NCBI GenBank assembly: GCA_012934845.2 | Contig: WNNJ02003016.1 | Span: 1-64,000 of the forward strand | Source of the DNA: Pomphorhynchus laevis | Taxonomy: Eukaryota; Acanthocephala; Palaeacanthocephala; Echinorhynchida; Pomphorhynchidae | Direction: 5' to 3' | Length of the DNA stretch: 64,000 nucleotides | In this document: piece after piece, positions 9,956 through 19,944 of the stretch | How positions within the stretch are numbered: position 1 is the stretch's first letter | Layout: each line of letters begins with the position of its first letter | Position numbers and translations under genes: made by a program | Notes under the pieces: model-generated | What the model saw: the letters and a program-made list of their open reading frames with translations, nothing else | The model's database searches: none | Told to the model about the DNA's origin: nothing

Positions 9956-10720
9956 TATCATGGTTCTACTGATTTATATACATGAATGTATTGTAATGGT
10001 TTGCGTTATATACCTAAACGTTTGCGTTATATCTGAAATGAGTATGCCCAGCATGCCACTAACGTGGTCTTCGTTTACAATGAGGACCGCGATTTTAATT
10101 TTCAAAAAAATTAACTTTTAAATTTTAAACATAATAATCACTAGCTAAATAATTAAATAATTTATGATTTAAAATTTGTATGCCGGTATTATAGTATGTA
10201 AAATTTTTGGTTTTAAATTATATACGAATTTTATGATTTACAAAGTAAATTTTAATAAATTTTAAAAATTTTTAATTTGAAAATTATAAATTTTAAAAGT
10301 TGTATACAACTTTTATATATCACTTTTTATATAACTGTTCTTGTTTTTTTTTGAATTTTTATCGTTGTAATTAAAATGTAATATTAAAATTTAAAATGTC
10401 AGAAAAATATGAATTTTATAATAATATATTTTATTTTTTATATTTGTTTCAAAAGAATATTATTATTTAATACAACATTGGTCCAATATTAATAATATAA
10501 TATATATTAATTTGATTTACAATAAAAAATAAATAATAAATTAACAAATTTATTAATAAATAATAAATTCAAATTGATGATAATGTTATACTGATAACTT
10601 GATGTTGTTGTTCAGCGAACAACATCAAGTCAAATGTTTGGCACAATTCCTTTGAGTTTGATAAATATTCTATCAAACTATATTTCATAAGCATAGGAGA
10701 TTAATAGGACATGACATTAA
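9956..10720. other. A+T-rich stretch, no gene seen
   Basis: Low-complexity A+T-rich DNA. One short hairpin (CTTGATGTTGTT facing AACAACATCAAG, about 10599-10631) is visible. No supported coding region. Confidence 0.5.
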
Positions 10721-10802
10721 AAACTGTCAGGCTAAACGCAAACCAAGAAGTCATGGTGATAAAAGGAATAAGAAAAATAGACTTAAAAATATTAAAAAAG
10801 AT

Positions 10803-11921
10803 ATGTATATAAATGAACAATTAGAAATATTAAAACAACTTTTAAGAGATAATAAGCTAAAAGATCTTTATGTAAATATAAGAAGTTTTTCTAAAGATAT
10901 TTTTTGTTCAATAAATCAAAGATTAATTAACGAATATGATAGGTCAAGTTGTATAATAGACAGTTATTGTAATATAAAATACCATCATCCAACAATAAAT
11001 ATTAATAATAACAATAAAAAATACACGCTGACCATAAAATTCATTAATAAATGTATAGATAACATAAATATAGCCGGACTTTTAAATAATTCTAAAAGTA
11101 AAGAAATAATAGGGTCAGATTTAAGTAAATATATTCCTAAAATAAGGTATAAACTGTTACCGCCATTAGGACGAAAAATTTGTAATTATAATAAAGAATT
11201 AAAATCAATATGTAACGATAATATTAGAAACATAATGGAAACAGAATGCAATTGTAAAAGTCTTAGTTTTGATAAAATAAATGAACATATATGTACCCAT
11301 AATCTAGAATTAATTGAAAATTGTGAATTAAGAAAGCTGCTATCAAAAGGGTATAAATATAGATTAAATAATAACAACGACAAAAATAAAATTTACAATT
11401 CGTTATATAATAACTTAAATGATTACTTTAGTAAGCTGATTAATAGTGAAAGCTCGAATATATCTAAGATAAACATTTGGAAAGATTATATATTTGATAA
11501 AATTAAAAATAAAATGAAAATAACAAACAATTATAAAAGGAAAGATAAAATTAATAAAGATATGTATAAAGAACTTACTAAATTAAAGGATAACTATATA
11601 ATAACAACTATTGATAAAGCTAGTAATAACTTTGTCTTCATATGCAAAAAGCTTTATTATGATATACTAGTGAAAGAGGTTAATTCTAATGATTTAAATG
11701 TAAATCCAAGATATGAACGCAGTGAGTTATGTTTAGAACGCAAACCAAGAAGTCATTGTGATAAAGGGAATAAGAAAAATAGAGTTAAAAATATTAAAAA
11801 AGATATGTATATAAATGAACAATTAGAAATATTAAAACAACTTTTAAGTGATAATAAGCTAAAAGATCTTTATGTAAATATAAGAAGTTTTTCTATCATT
11901 TGTTCAATAAATCAAAGATAA
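10803..11921 (+). CDS. Penelope-like N-terminal ORF, running into a second copy
   Basis: Residues 1 to about 310 match the region upstream of Penelope-type RT cores. They include a conserved-looking CNCKSLSFDKI..H block (residues about 149-165), the LRKLLSKGYKYR box (about 177-188) and the first RT motif TTIDKASNNFVFICKKLYYD (about 269-288). After residue about 312 the frame passes directly into the 5' leader and N-terminus of a second copy (MYINEQLEILKQLL repeated), so the end of the ORF is a fusion and not natural. No GIY-YIG domain is visible at the N-terminus either. Function: RNA binding or accessory part of the RT protein, by position only. Confidence 0.7.
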   Translation: MYINEQLEILKQLLRDNKLKDLYVNIRSFSKDIFCSINQRLINEYDRSSCIIDSYCNIKYHHPTININNNNKKYTLTIKFINKCIDNINIAGLLNNSKSKEIIGSDLSKYIPKIRYKLLPPLGRKICNYNKELKSICNDNIRNIMETECNCKSLSFDKINEHICTHNLELIENCELRKLLSKGYKYRLNNNNDKNKIYNSLYNNLNDYFSKLINSESSNISKINIWKDYIFDKIKNKMKITNNYKRKDKINKDMYKELTKLKDNYIITTIDKASNNFVFICKKLYYDILVKEVNSNDLNVNPRYERSELCLERKPRSHCDKGNKKNRVKNIKKDMYINEQLEILKQLLSDNKLKDLYVNIRSFSIICSINQR

Positions 11922-12315
11922 ATTAACGATTGTGATAGGTTAAGTTGTATAATAGACAGTTATTGTAATATAAAATACTATAATCGTACAATAAATGTTA
12001 ATAATAACAATATAAAATATACCCTTACCATTTATTTTAAAATTAAATAATTTAATTTATGAGATATATTATATTTTTCTGCTATCAAAAGGGTATAAAT
12101 ATAGATTAAATAATAACAACGACAAAAATAAAATTTACAATTAGTTATATAATGACTTAAATGCTTACTTAGGTAAGCTGATTAATAGTAAAAGCTTAAA
12201 TAAATCTAAGATAAACATTTGGAAAGCTTATATATAGATAAAATTAGACTAATAAACTTAGATAAAATTAGAGAAACTAAAAATTACAAACAATTACAAA
12301 AGGAAAGATCAAGAA

Positions 12316-12363
12316 TAATCTTTCATTAAGAAAGATTATTTAATCTTTCTTAATGAAAGATTA
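12316..12363. repeat. Perfect 23-bp palindromic arms with 2-base spacer
   Basis: TAATCTTTCATTAAGAAAGA.. at 12316-12338 is the exact reverse complement of 12341-12363. It sits at a junction between two Penelope pieces and probably marks an inversion or a fold-back repair event. Confidence 0.75.
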
Positions 12364-12745
12364 AATCATTCTAAAAGTAAAGAAATAATAGGGTTAGATT
12401 TAAGTAAATATATTCCTAAAATAAGGTATAAACTCCTACCACCATTAGGACGAAAAATTTGTAATTATAATAAAGAATTAAAATCAATATGTAACGATAA
12501 TATTAGAAACATAATGTAAACAGAATACAATTGTAAAATTCTTAGTTTTGATAAAATAAATGAACATATACGTACCCATAATCTAGAATTAATTGAAAAT
12601 TGTGAATTGATGAAAATGCCATCAGAAGGGTATAAATATAGATTAAATAAAAGCAACGACAAAAATAATATTTACAATTCGTTATATAATGACTTAAATG
12701 CTTACTTTTGTAAGCTGATTAATAGTAAAAGCTTAAATACTTAAA

Positions 12746-13565
12746 TACATCATAGGTCAAATACAATATAACAGAAAGCGATACTCATCTAGCATATACC
12801 GCCTTTTTGTTATGCCTACAGCATAAATGGGCACATATTTTGAGATTAATTATTAATAATCATTATTAATATTTATTTTTTAATGAGAGTTATTTATTGA
12901 AAAATGTACAAAAATCGTTACCCTCAAATGGGCCGTAATGTATAACATGAAATATTATTAATGTATAACATAAGAATACATAATCAATAATTATTGTAGG
13001 CTAGGCGTCTGTGGTATGTGCATTCCTTGTTAAGCTTCCCGACGAAGGTTGTAAAAAAGCATGCAGGTTTATACTTTCCTGATCGTGTTAATTAAAAAAG
13101 GTAATATTGAAATTCTTTCTTATTAATATAACGTCACCAGTAGTTTTCAATTATTGGAATAATTATTGGAGAATTATTCAGAAAATAATAATTCATAATA
13201 ATTACATAATTGTTAATTCTGATGATGTTAGCGAAATATCAAAAATAATTTATTCTTTTCTTTATCCAGCTCCAATAATTTCATTCATTAATAATGGATC
13301 AGTATCAATTATTTAAAAAAAGAATATTATTATTTAATACAACATTGGTTACCCACAAATTGGTCCAATATTAATAATGCTAATATATTTATTTGATTTA
13401 AAAAAAGAAAAAAGAGATCATTAAGTGATTTGCATTTCAATGTTTACGACTGAATGTACCGGTGCTTTGAATTTGGACTGCGGTGCTCGGAAACATTTTG
13501 ATATCGACCTGGTTAGAGCAATTCCAATTTTCATGTGGAGCCAAGTTATTTCACTGGAAAATTCA
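12746..13565. other. A+T-rich stretch, no convincing gene
   Basis: A 69-codon ORF at 13107-13316 has no recognisable features. A segment near 13318-13380 (AGAATATTATTATTTAATACAACATTGG) repeats one at about 10453-10490. Confidence 0.4.
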
Positions 13566-13576
13566 GGCCTGTGTTT

Positions 13577-13765
13577 CTAGCTGATCTTTGTCGCTAACAC
13601 ACGTAGAGTTGCGTTTACTGCTCTGCCTGCACCACCCGTCGACGCAAATACTAGAGGGCACAAGGAGCTGTGGTCAACTTCTCGTATCCTTTCTCCGTAC
13701 TTGCTTCGCTTTCGTTGCTCAATATATAAATGTATACATATAAAATACATTATATGTTCATACAT
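13577..13765 (-). pseudogene. C-terminal fragment of a retroelement-type protein
   Basis: The minus-strand reading ends with KYGERIREVDHSSLCPLVFA, then STGGAGRAVNATLRVLATKIS and a stop. This resembles a conserved terminal block (RI-EVEHG-FTPLVFS-TGG) that I recall from the ends of many metazoan retroelement ORFs, but I cannot assign the family. The G+C content is higher than in the flanks. Upstream sequence on the same strand is A+T-rich and shows no RT, so only the tail remains. Confidence 0.4.
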
Positions 13766-13769
13766 ATAA

Positions 13770-14777
13770 ATGCAGATATATATAGATATATAAATATATA
13801 CATTTATATAAATTAATAATAAAATTATTTGAATAAAAACTATAATTTTAATAATATAATTTATTATAAATAATAATGAAATAAAAAATATTAATAGATT
13901 AAATTATCAAATTATTTTTAGTTAATAGACTAACAAAACTAAAAGGAAATTAATTTTATAGCATAATTCATAAACGACAGTCTTTCGAAACAAAGATATT
14001 TTAACCTAAGACCGTGTTTGCATTCAAGCACGTGATTGAAATGAACTCGAATTCGCTAGATGCTTTGCTGCTGTTTAAACAAATTAGATCAATAAAAAAT
14101 TATTTTAAATAAAAATTAAATAAAAATTAAATAATTAATTAAATAATTAATTAAATAAAAATTAATTAATTTTCTTAATTAAATAATTAATAATTAAATT
14201 ACAAATAATTATAATTATAAAATAAAATATCTTAAATTATAATTTACGAGTATAATTTTTATTATAAATATTTTTTCTTGAGAATTTAAATTTATTTTTA
14301 ATATTTTATATCATTTGTATATTTATATTTTTTTTATATTTACCATTCGCTGATTTTACGTATTTTATACAATTTATAAATTGAAAATAATTATAAATTA
14401 AATTTATAATGCTAACTTTAAAAAATAAATAATTATAAGCAATTATAGGTAATAAATAATTATATTTTAGATAATTTATATAAAGATAAAATTTTAAATT
14501 AGAATTTAAAATAAAAGTCAATTTTTATGAATAGACTTATAAATAACAGACGATCAGATCTGCTGAGTCTACTTATTTTATATTATTTATAAATTAAAAA
14601 TAATTCTAAATAAAATTCTAATAATTAGATAATAAATACTTAATAATTTAATAATTTTATAAACGATTTCATATAACTTACATCCACTTAAAATTTAAAA
14701 TTGAAATTTAAAATTTTATTATTAATAAACTATAAGTAATAGACGATATGTCAGAATAAGTGTTAGAGTTCTAATTT
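13770..14777. other. A+T-rich DNA with decayed Penelope-tail pieces
   Basis: Fragments of the tail module (ATAACAGACGATCAGATC near 14535 and AATAGACGATATGTCAGAAT near 14738, both minus orientation) are visible. The rest is low-complexity and holds no gene. Confidence 0.45.
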
Positions 14778-16232
14778 TTATTAAAAATATAATTCTTATT
14801 TATTTATAATGTCTAATCCTTATAAATCCTACTGATAATATATACAGCGTTATGGTTTTTATAGATACCAGAATACAATTACTTATTATGATGTATCGGA
14901 ATAAGGATTATAGATCATCAGGAGGAACTGCTATGTTATCTGGTTTCGACCTTTCCTGATTTATAAATATCAGGTTTCTATATATCTTCAGTAATGTAGA
15001 TTATATGAGAATGAATTACCTGAAATTGAAATTTTATTAAAAATATAATTCTTATTTATTTATAATGTCTAATCCTTATAAATCCCACTGATAATATATA
15101 CAGCGTTATGGTTTTTATAGATACCAGAATACAATTACTTATTATGATGTATCGGAATAAGGATTATAGATCATCAGGAGGAACTGCTATGTTATCTGGT
15201 TTCGACCTTTCCTGATTTATAAATATCAGGTTTCTATATATCTTCAGTAATGTAGATTATATGAGAATGAATTACCTGAAATTGAAATTTTATTAAAAAT
15301 ATAATTCTTATTTATTTATAATGTCTAATCCTTATAAATCCCACTGATAATATATACAGCGTTATGGTTTTTATAGATACCAGAATACAATTACTTATTA
15401 TGATGTATCGGAATAAGGATTATAGATCATCAGGAGGAACTGCTATGTTATCTGGTTTCGACCTTTCCTGATTTATAAATATCAGGTTTCTATATATCTT
15501 CAGTAATGTAGATTATATGAGAATGAATTACCTGAAATTGAAATTTTATTAAAAATATAATTCTTATTTATTTATAATGTCTAATCCTTATAAATCCCAC
15601 TGATAATATATACAGCGTTATGGTTTTTATAGATACCAGAATACAATTACTTATTATGATGTATCGGAATAAGGATTATAGATCATCAGGAGGAACTGCT
15701 ATGTTATCTGGTTTCGACCTTTCCTGATTTATAAATATCAGGTTTCTATATATCTTCAGTAATGTAGATTATATGAGAATGAATTACCTGAAATTGAAAT
15801 TTTATTAAAAATATAATTCTTATTTATTTATAATGTCTAATCCTTATAAATCCCACTGATAATATATACAGCGTTATGGTTTTTATAGATACCAGAATAC
15901 AATTACTTATTATGATGTATCGGAATAAGGATTATAGATCATCAGGAGGAACTGCTATGTTATCTGGTTTCGACCTTTCCTGATTTATAAATATCAGGTT
16001 TCTATATATCTTCAGTAATGTAGATTATATGAGAATGAATTACCTGAAATTGAAATTTAAAATAAGAGCAAATTTTATGAATTGACTTATCAATAATAGA
16101 CGATGTATCGGAATAAGGATTATAGATCATCAGAAGGAACTGATATGCTATCTGGTTTCGACCTTTCCTGATTTATAAATATAAGGTTTCTATATATCTT
16201 CAGTCATGTAGATTATATGAGAATGAATTATC
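14778..16232. repeat. 256-bp tandem array derived from a Penelope tail
   Basis: The landmark GTCTAATCCT recurs at 14811, 15067, 15323, 15579 and 15835, exactly 256 bases apart. There are five nearly identical units and a shortened, more diverged sixth that ends near 16232. Each unit contains the minus-strand tail segment (GGAATAAGGATTATAGATCATCAGGAGGAACTGC-type box). The near-identity of units indicates recent amplification or homogenisation. The array lies just beyond the 3' end of the Jun gene. Confidence 0.9.
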
Positions 16233-16350
16233 TGATGATCGTTATATTGACAAGAAGTAGACTACTTTTCTGGTAAACGTAACAAATTTAAAATTGTAAA
16301 TAACAACAGTTAAAGCGGTTCAACAATAACACTAACTCAATATTGGATAA

Positions 16351-18768
16351 TCAATGTCCACTTAGGGCTAATTGACTTAAACTGGATCTACAAATATCTT
16401 TGCCTTCTTGGAGTTCACATCGCCCACTTTTGTAATGGTCGATTAAAATTTCCCGAAGCTGGTAAAATTGCAGCTTCAACTGAATCGCTTCATTTTCTAG
16501 TTCCTTATTTTGTGCACTTAATTCTTTTACTTTCGCCTCTAATTCAGCAATCCGTTCTAGTTTCTTTGTCCTACATTTTCTAGCTGCGATTCGATTTCTC
16601 TGTCTTTTCCGTTCGACCCTCGATAGCTCTATATCACTCACGTTCACTGAAGTTAATACATGTGGTTTTTTATGTTGTATAGATTGATGAGATCTGCGCA
16701 GTGCTTGTTGCAATTGAAATTCGGTTGATTTATTCGGCTGTTTTACATCCGATACTTTGCAAGTGCTATCTTCCTTTGAAGAGGCTGGGCAATTGCGAAG
16801 CATATCTTGTTTCTGACTAATAGGAGAATCGCAGTCCGCTGCTGCTGAACGTGATAGAAGTTCACAAGAATTAAAAGAAGATGGATTTATCGATGTATCT
16901 AACAGAAGAATATCTTCATGAAACGAACATTTTGAAGCCGGACAATGAATAAAACCAGCAGAATGGTCAATTCCGGCATTATATGAATTGGTGTTGCCAA
17001 TGGGTTTTTTGCATTCAGTGGCAGAAATTGTATTGCATTTGGTTATATTAACGGAAGAATCGTTAGTAACTGTTGATTCACCTTCGATTGTTCGCATATC
17101 AGTATTCACTCTTGCTGCCAGGAATGTCTTTGCCTGTGAGTCGTTCAATATATTGTTATTGTATGTGCCTGGTGTCGATGACCATGAACTTGGTGTAATG
17201 TCGTGGTGTGAGGATGATGAACACGATAGGTCAGTGTAATAATGATGATTTGGATGATTTCGCTGCTCTGAGGTATACGCCGAAGCGGAATGCTGAACTA
17301 TGGCTTCGACTGGTGCATATGATGGCCAATTTGATGATCGTAGATACAAGTTAAGACCATTGTTAAATAGCATATGTTGTTGTGGTTGATGCCTTTCAAC
17401 ATGTTGTTGTTGAGATTTTTGTTGATTTTCATAATCAACAGCAGCTTGATTACCTGTTCCAGTGCTTAACTCGCTCTGAGTTTTGTAGTTTGATTTGATA
17501 GAATCGTCTTCAATTGTCGGTTGCATAGTATTAGAAGAGTATTGCTCGATACACCTACTAGCGGCATTATCACTATAACCATCTTCATCATAGAGCCTCT
17601 TGATTATATCAGACTTGTCTAGCTGATGAAATGCGGCAGCGGCCGTTGTCGATTCGTACGAAAACATTGGAGAAGTGCTCGATGGTTGTGGTTGCTTTAG
17701 TAGACACATTACATTAGAGTAATTGTACGCTGGTTCGATGTTAAGTGATGGATATTTACCCGTATTCGTTGACGAATGTTGCTGAGGTGGTAGGTACTTG
17801 TTACATACAGCGTTAATACAGGAATGATGATGGTATTGCTGTTGATGGTGTTGAAGACAGTGATGATGTGGGCACTGTTGATACCGATGGCGGTGTATAA
17901 GCTCTGAAGTTCTAATAACATCGCACTGTAATGCTGCTGAAGGCGGAACACAATAGTGATGGTGGTCCGATGATGAAGGTGATGAACATGAGCAAGAAGA
18001 GCTCCCTTTAGACGATTCGGAAGCAGCCGTGATTCGATGAAGATGTGGCAAAGATGAGAGTAAGCTAAATTCATCATGGGAACTACCATTAGCTTGGCAA
18101 TCGTGTTTGATAGCTACATCATTGCCGTCACTATTGTCTTCGTTGTTGTCAACTTCTGTCGTAATACCGCTGCGCTTCACCTGTTTTGGGGATTTCCAGC
18201 AAGTATCGAAATAGTCGTCTTGATGTTGTTCTTGGATGCTGTTTACAGATTTCCTCTTTTCGACCAAATAATTGGGAGAGGTTTGTTCATTGAAAACTTC
18301 AATCTGATCACCTGCCTCTTCAGTTAGCGTATTTCCTTTTGAATTATCGATCGAATCTGATTGGATATCGTCATCTTTCGATTGGTTAGTAGCTGGACAA
18401 TTTGTTAGCTGCTCCTCGAAATTACTAAACAACGATGTGCTTGACGAAGAGCAGCGAGAAGAGGAATCTGTAATTCTCCTATCGATAACCTGCTGAGTAC
18501 TATCATCCCGTGAATCATCATTAGATGTTTTATTTGTGATTTCAGCTATTCTTTGTGATAATACGCTGGTGGTCACCTCTGTCTTCAATCTAAAGGTTTT
18601 GTTGCTATTTGTTGTTGTATTTACTTCATGTTCATCGTCGTCATCGTCATTGTTTTTGCTTAATATCCGAAAATCATTTGACCTTTGAGACTTGTTGTCA
18701 GATTCGTCTTTGTCGGCATTTCGATGGGTGCTGGTTTTTTTAATAACGTCTTTATCAATTTCCTCCAT
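16351..18768 (-). CDS. Jun: Jun-family bZIP transcription factor
   Basis: An 805-residue nuclear transcription factor predicted to bind AP-1/TRE-type DNA as a dimer. The bZIP is at about residues 718-780: basic region RKRQRNRIAARKCRTKKLER (720-739, with the N..AA.KCR contacts), then leucines at exact seven-residue spacing (five heptads, about 743, 750, 757, 764, 771) and the KVKELSAQNKEL stretch, which is close to Jun (KVK.L.AQN.EL). The remaining 700 residues are low-complexity (Ser, Asn, Gln, His runs), far longer than vertebrate or fly Jun N-termini, and I cannot see a clear delta/JNK-docking domain. The gene is intronless, as Jun commonly is. The start is fixed by an in-frame TGA immediately before the ATG. 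ATF/CREB-type bZIPs are a less likely alternative. Confidence 0.85.
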   Translation of the reverse strand: MEEIDKDVIKKTSTHRNADKDESDNKSQRSNDFRILSKNNDDDDDEHEVNTTTNSNKTFRLKTEVTTSVLSQRIAEITNKTSNDDSRDDSTQQVIDRRITDSSSRCSSSSTSLFSNFEEQLTNCPATNQSKDDDIQSDSIDNSKGNTLTEEAGDQIEVFNEQTSPNYLVEKRKSVNSIQEQHQDDYFDTCWKSPKQVKRSGITTEVDNNEDNSDGNDVAIKHDCQANGSSHDEFSLLSSLPHLHRITAASESSKGSSSCSCSSPSSSDHHHYCVPPSAALQCDVIRTSELIHRHRYQQCPHHHCLQHHQQQYHHHSCINAVCNKYLPPQQHSSTNTGKYPSLNIEPAYNYSNVMCLLKQPQPSSTSPMFSYESTTAAAAFHQLDKSDIIKRLYDEDGYSDNAASRCIEQYSSNTMQPTIEDDSIKSNYKTQSELSTGTGNQAAVDYENQQKSQQQHVERHQPQQHMLFNNGLNLYLRSSNWPSYAPVEAIVQHSASAYTSEQRNHPNHHYYTDLSCSSSSHHDITPSSWSSTPGTYNNNILNDSQAKTFLAARVNTDMRTIEGESTVTNDSSVNITKCNTISATECKKPIGNTNSYNAGIDHSAGFIHCPASKCSFHEDILLLDTSINPSSFNSCELLSRSAAADCDSPISQKQDMLRNCPASSKEDSTCKVSDVKQPNKSTEFQLQQALRRSHQSIQHKKPHVLTSVNVSDIELSRVERKRQRNRIAARKCRTKKLERIAELEAKVKELSAQNKELENEAIQLKLQFYQLREILIDHYKSGRCELQEGKDICRSSLSQLALSGH

Positions 18769-19744
18769 TCAGCTGAATCACTACCTCTATACTCATTCGA
18801 CGATATGACTAACATATATATTATATGCTATTTTAAAAATATAAAAACGGAAATAGGGGCGGAGGAGTACACACACAGAGAGAGAGCGAAAACAGCGGAA
18901 ACCTTGTTTGTGATAGTCGGCTTGCTACTACATACACCACTGAGGTGGTGCACTTGTGAATTTTCAATTTCATCATTTTTACCGTTAACCATCACCAACA
19001 TCCACATTTCATCATCACGAATTACACTATGTTTGCCTATCTCGCTCCCCGTTCTACCTTGACATTCATATAGCAAATGAAAAAACACGGAAGCCATTAA
19101 AAATAGTCATAACAAAACTAGCGAGCGTTTTTCATTTTTAATGTTGAAGATTTACTTGGTGTTGTTGATTTACAGCAATTGTGTCCTTGGATAAAAAAAA
19201 CTCATACCCAAAATATAGAGAAGCATGTATAAAGAGATATAAAACATTACACCCATATGAGTCACTTTGACTTTTTACTATGTAGGTTTTTACTGTCATA
19301 GATTTGTTTTTCTTAAATTAAATATACCTTCTGGCTTAGAAATTGACTATATATATTTTTGAGCAACTGCAAATTCACAGCTAAATGCTGAATTTATGAT
19401 CCTAAAATTTTAAATTAAGATCCGAAATTTGTTGAAAACTATCGGTACCTGCTAGAAACAAGGCATAATGGCAAATTCTAATGTAAAACACCAAATATCT
19501 TATTATGTATTAAATTGAATAATGAAATATATTTTAAAATTTAAAAATTGAATATAAATTCAACTTTATCTGATTTGCAAATTGAAAACTCTACAAACCA
19601 AATATTTAAGATCATTAAAATTGAGTAATTAAATTTCAATGTATTTGTAACTACAAAATTAGCATGTTCTATTTAATGTCTTCATATCATGATTTATTAA
19701 TCGATATTTAAATATAAATCCCTTTTGTTTATCTTAATTTATAA
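18769..19744. other. Upstream region of Jun, no gene assigned
   Basis: Contains the presumptive Jun promoter and leader, with a GA-rich run (ACACACAGAGAGAGAGCG near 18870). An 89-codon minus-strand ORF at 18828-19097 and a 125-codon plus-strand ORF at 18685-19062 overlap each other and the gene start. Neither shows recognisable content. Nothing else is visible up to 19744. Confidence 0.4.
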
Positions 19745-19754
19745 ATCGATTATT

Positions 19755-19935
19755 TACTCGTTGATTTATTAGTTTTAGATTAATGAAGCGAGTGAAGTTT
19801 TTATAAAATATTCATTTTAAAGTTAAATTTTCAATAGCTATCCGCAACCATCATTTGAGTGTAGTTTTTTGTTTGATGAGCAATTAAATATTCGATAAAA
19901 TGTATAATAAACTTCACTCGCTCCATTAATCTATA
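19755..19935. repeat. Small inverted-repeat element (MITE-like)
   Basis: AGATTAATGAAGCGAGTGAAG near 19777 faces CTTCACTCGCTCCATTAATC near 19912. A single related arm occurs near 33280. Arms of about 20 bases enclose about 130 A+T-rich bases with no ORF. Confidence 0.55.
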
Positions 19936-19944
19936 ACTCAATTA

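Larger units (their letters stand above)
10730..12745 (+). mobile_element. Penelope-like element, 5' parts joined head to tail
   Basis: The 5' start beginning GCAAACCAAGAAGTCAT appears at about 10738 and again at about 11742. The first copy runs through the N-terminal region into the start of the RT, then restarts at the 5' end of a second copy. A third, more decayed piece follows at 12080-12745, repeating the middle of the N-terminal region. The partial head-to-tail arrangement is a known habit of Penelope-like elements. Confidence 0.75.

Noticed and set aside
11186-12662. Minus-strand 65-codon ORFs at 11186-11383 and 12465-12662
   Set aside because: Both are the same antisense reading of the Penelope N-terminal region.
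14778-16232. Regular repeats as a CRISPR array
   Set aside because: The whole 256-bp unit is repeated with no unique spacers, and the context is eukaryotic.
16988-18327. ORFs overlapping Jun on either strand (16988-17239, 17709-18089, 18076-18327)
   Set aside because: Shadows of the 805-codon frame, produced by its repeated CAA/CAT/TCA codons.
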